From the NCBI GenBank assembly GCA_937958105.1, contig CALFXJ010000013.1:62001-126000 (forward strand): a DNA stretch of 64,000 nucleotides. Reading direction: 5' to 3'. The position numbers were made by a program, and so were the translations under genes. Shown here one piece after another: positions 63,270 to 64,000 of the stretch (within the stretch, counting starts at the first letter, position 1; each line of letters opens with the position of its first letter). The notes beneath the pieces were generated by a model. The model was not told the DNA's origin. It worked only from the letters and a program-made list of their open reading frames with translations, and searched no databases. Source of the stretch: an uncultured Cellvibrio sp. (GTDB taxonomy: Bacteria > Pseudomonadota > Gammaproteobacteria > Pseudomonadales > Cellvibrionaceae).

Positions 63270-64000
63270 TCAGATCATATCGTCATAGCGGTTAATAAAC
63301 GTGAGATCGATGGCCTGCTCGTAGCCCGGCAGACTGACCGAAGCATCATCAATGGCTATCTGACTTTCGTCAATCAGTCCCTCGCCGAAGTGATAAATGG
63401 TCTGGAAGTCCCCTTTAAGCGCGGCTGCGTCGTAGGCAGCAGCTCTGGCGCGAACATCTTCGCGCCGACGCAGGTACGTCTCCATCTGTTCCGCCCCATA
63501 GCGACGGGCCAGCATCTTCTCCACCACCTGAGGTGCTATAACGCCCGCTGTCGCATTGTTGCCCCCAAACCCTTTGGAGTTCAGGAATATCACATCAAAG
63601 GGGGTTTCCCTCTTCATGTCTTTCAATGGAAACTGCAATCGTTCAGAGAAGACGTCTTCTGCAACCTTATCAATGGTTTTAATACCTGGGACTATGCCGT
63701 ACTTGAAAATCCCCAGCGATACAATCAGCTGCTCACCACTGGCTGGCGACAAGGAGTGCCCCACATAGGCCTTCACCGCCGAAACAGGCCATTGCTCAAT
63801 ATTAAATACCCTCGCCACCTGATCAAAAATCTGTGATTCCGTTATGCGGTTTTGCGGGGTACTGGAACCATGGGCCTGCACCATAGAGCGCTGCTGGATC
63901 GCCTCATCCCCCAGGATAGCTCGTGCAGCTGCAACGGCTTTTGCCATGGTGATGTAGTTACCCGGCCCAGGCGCTGAGATAGACTTTTTGAACCCATCCG
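63270..64000 (-). CDS. Beta-ketoacyl synthase, FabY-like (partial, C-terminal part)
   Basis: The gene is cut at the right window edge; about 243 C-terminal residues are seen, reading into GFKKSISAPGPGNYITMAKA before the first ATG. Ketoacyl synthase parts include the HGSSTPQNRITES histidine motif, AVKAYVGHSLSPASGEQL with the second histidine, and FLNSKGFGGNNATAGV. The long extra C-terminal region after this (about 80 residues) and the overall look resemble FabY of Pseudomonas rather than FabB/FabF. A stem-loop (GCGGGCA, 63225-63231, with TGCCCGC, 63241-63247) follows the stop. Confidence 0.72.
   Translation of the reverse strand, partial: DGFKKSISAPGPGNYITMAKAVAAARAILGDEAIQQRSMVQAHGSSTPQNRITESQIFDQVARVFNIEQWPVSAVKAYVGHSLSPASGEQLIVSLGIFKYGIVPGIKTIDKVAEDVFSERLQFPLKDMKRETPFDVIFLNSKGFGGNNATAGVIAPQVVEKMLARRYGAEQMETYLRRREDVRARAAAYDAAALKGDFQTIYHFGEGLIDESQIAIDDASVSLPGYEQAIDLTFINRYDDMI

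Noticed and set aside
1..64000. CRISPR array, insertion sequence or prophage
   Set aside because: No repeated spacer pattern, transposase, terminal repeats or phage structural genes were seen; the YqjE-like holin-family protein is a normal chromosomal stress protein.

Overview
The window is a continuous piece of a gammaproteobacterial chromosome. Gene order points to the Pseudomonas/Cellvibrio side of the group: xerD-dsbC-hom-thrC-recJ, rpsP-rimM-trmD-rplS, queA-tgt-secD-secF, lptF/lptG divergent from pepA-holC, prfB-lysS, and iscR-iscS next to trmJ and suhB. The last gene, cut by the window edge, looks like a FabY-type ketoacyl synthase. A Cellvibrionaceae-like organism is the best guess, but this is inferred from synteny and protein resemblance only. 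I see no insertion sequence, prophage, CRISPR array, rRNA or replication origin.

Layout. 1-4.5 kb: Fe-S cluster genes (sufB fragment, iscS, iscR with a promoter-overlapping IscR-type box), trmJ and suhB. 4.5-7.7 kb: a TerC-family membrane protein and a PAS-PAS hybrid sensor kinase. 7.8-13.4 kb: secF, secD, tgt, queA (no yajC). 13.5-15.3 kb: tRNA-Leu(CAA), a cyclase-FHA protein and an RDD protein. 15.3-22 kb: lptG, lptF, pepA, holC, an unknown protein and a SetA-like exporter. 22-28.7 kb: an accessory stretch rich in small membrane, lipoprotein and YqjD-type proteins, interrupted only by a YlqF-like GTPase. 28.9-34.4 kb: a signalling cluster of five genes (NtrC-type regulator, a 67-residue stand-alone kinase dimerisation domain, CHASE3 kinase, single-domain receiver, REC-kinase-REC-REC hybrid). 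34.8-43.6 kb: a Crp/Fnr-type regulator, DUF4380 lipoprotein, CnoX-like thioredoxin, YaeQ, an RluA-type enzyme, lysS, prfB with its programmed frameshift, cueR and a small Cys/His protein. 43.8-49 kb: a GtrA / GtrB-like / two GT-C glycosyltransferase cluster. 49-64 kb: MATE exporter, ybbP-ybbA-tesA, recJ, thrC, hom, dsbC, xerD, rplS, trmD, rimM, rpsP, and the partial ketoacyl synthase.

How the parts work together. Most of the window is housekeeping: Fe-S assembly, queuosine tRNA modification, Sec export, LPS transport, threonine synthesis, disulfide isomerisation and ribosome maturation. The accessory content lies in three places: the small stress-protein stretch with its OmpA and DUF4398 lipoproteins, the adjoining five-gene phosphorelay-like cluster, and the polyisoprenyl-linked glycosylation cluster with an unusual GT-C/NPCBM fusion. 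These three are the best candidates for biology that has not been described. Start sites were chosen from family alignment remembered from known proteins and from visible ribosome binding sites; no database search was run.
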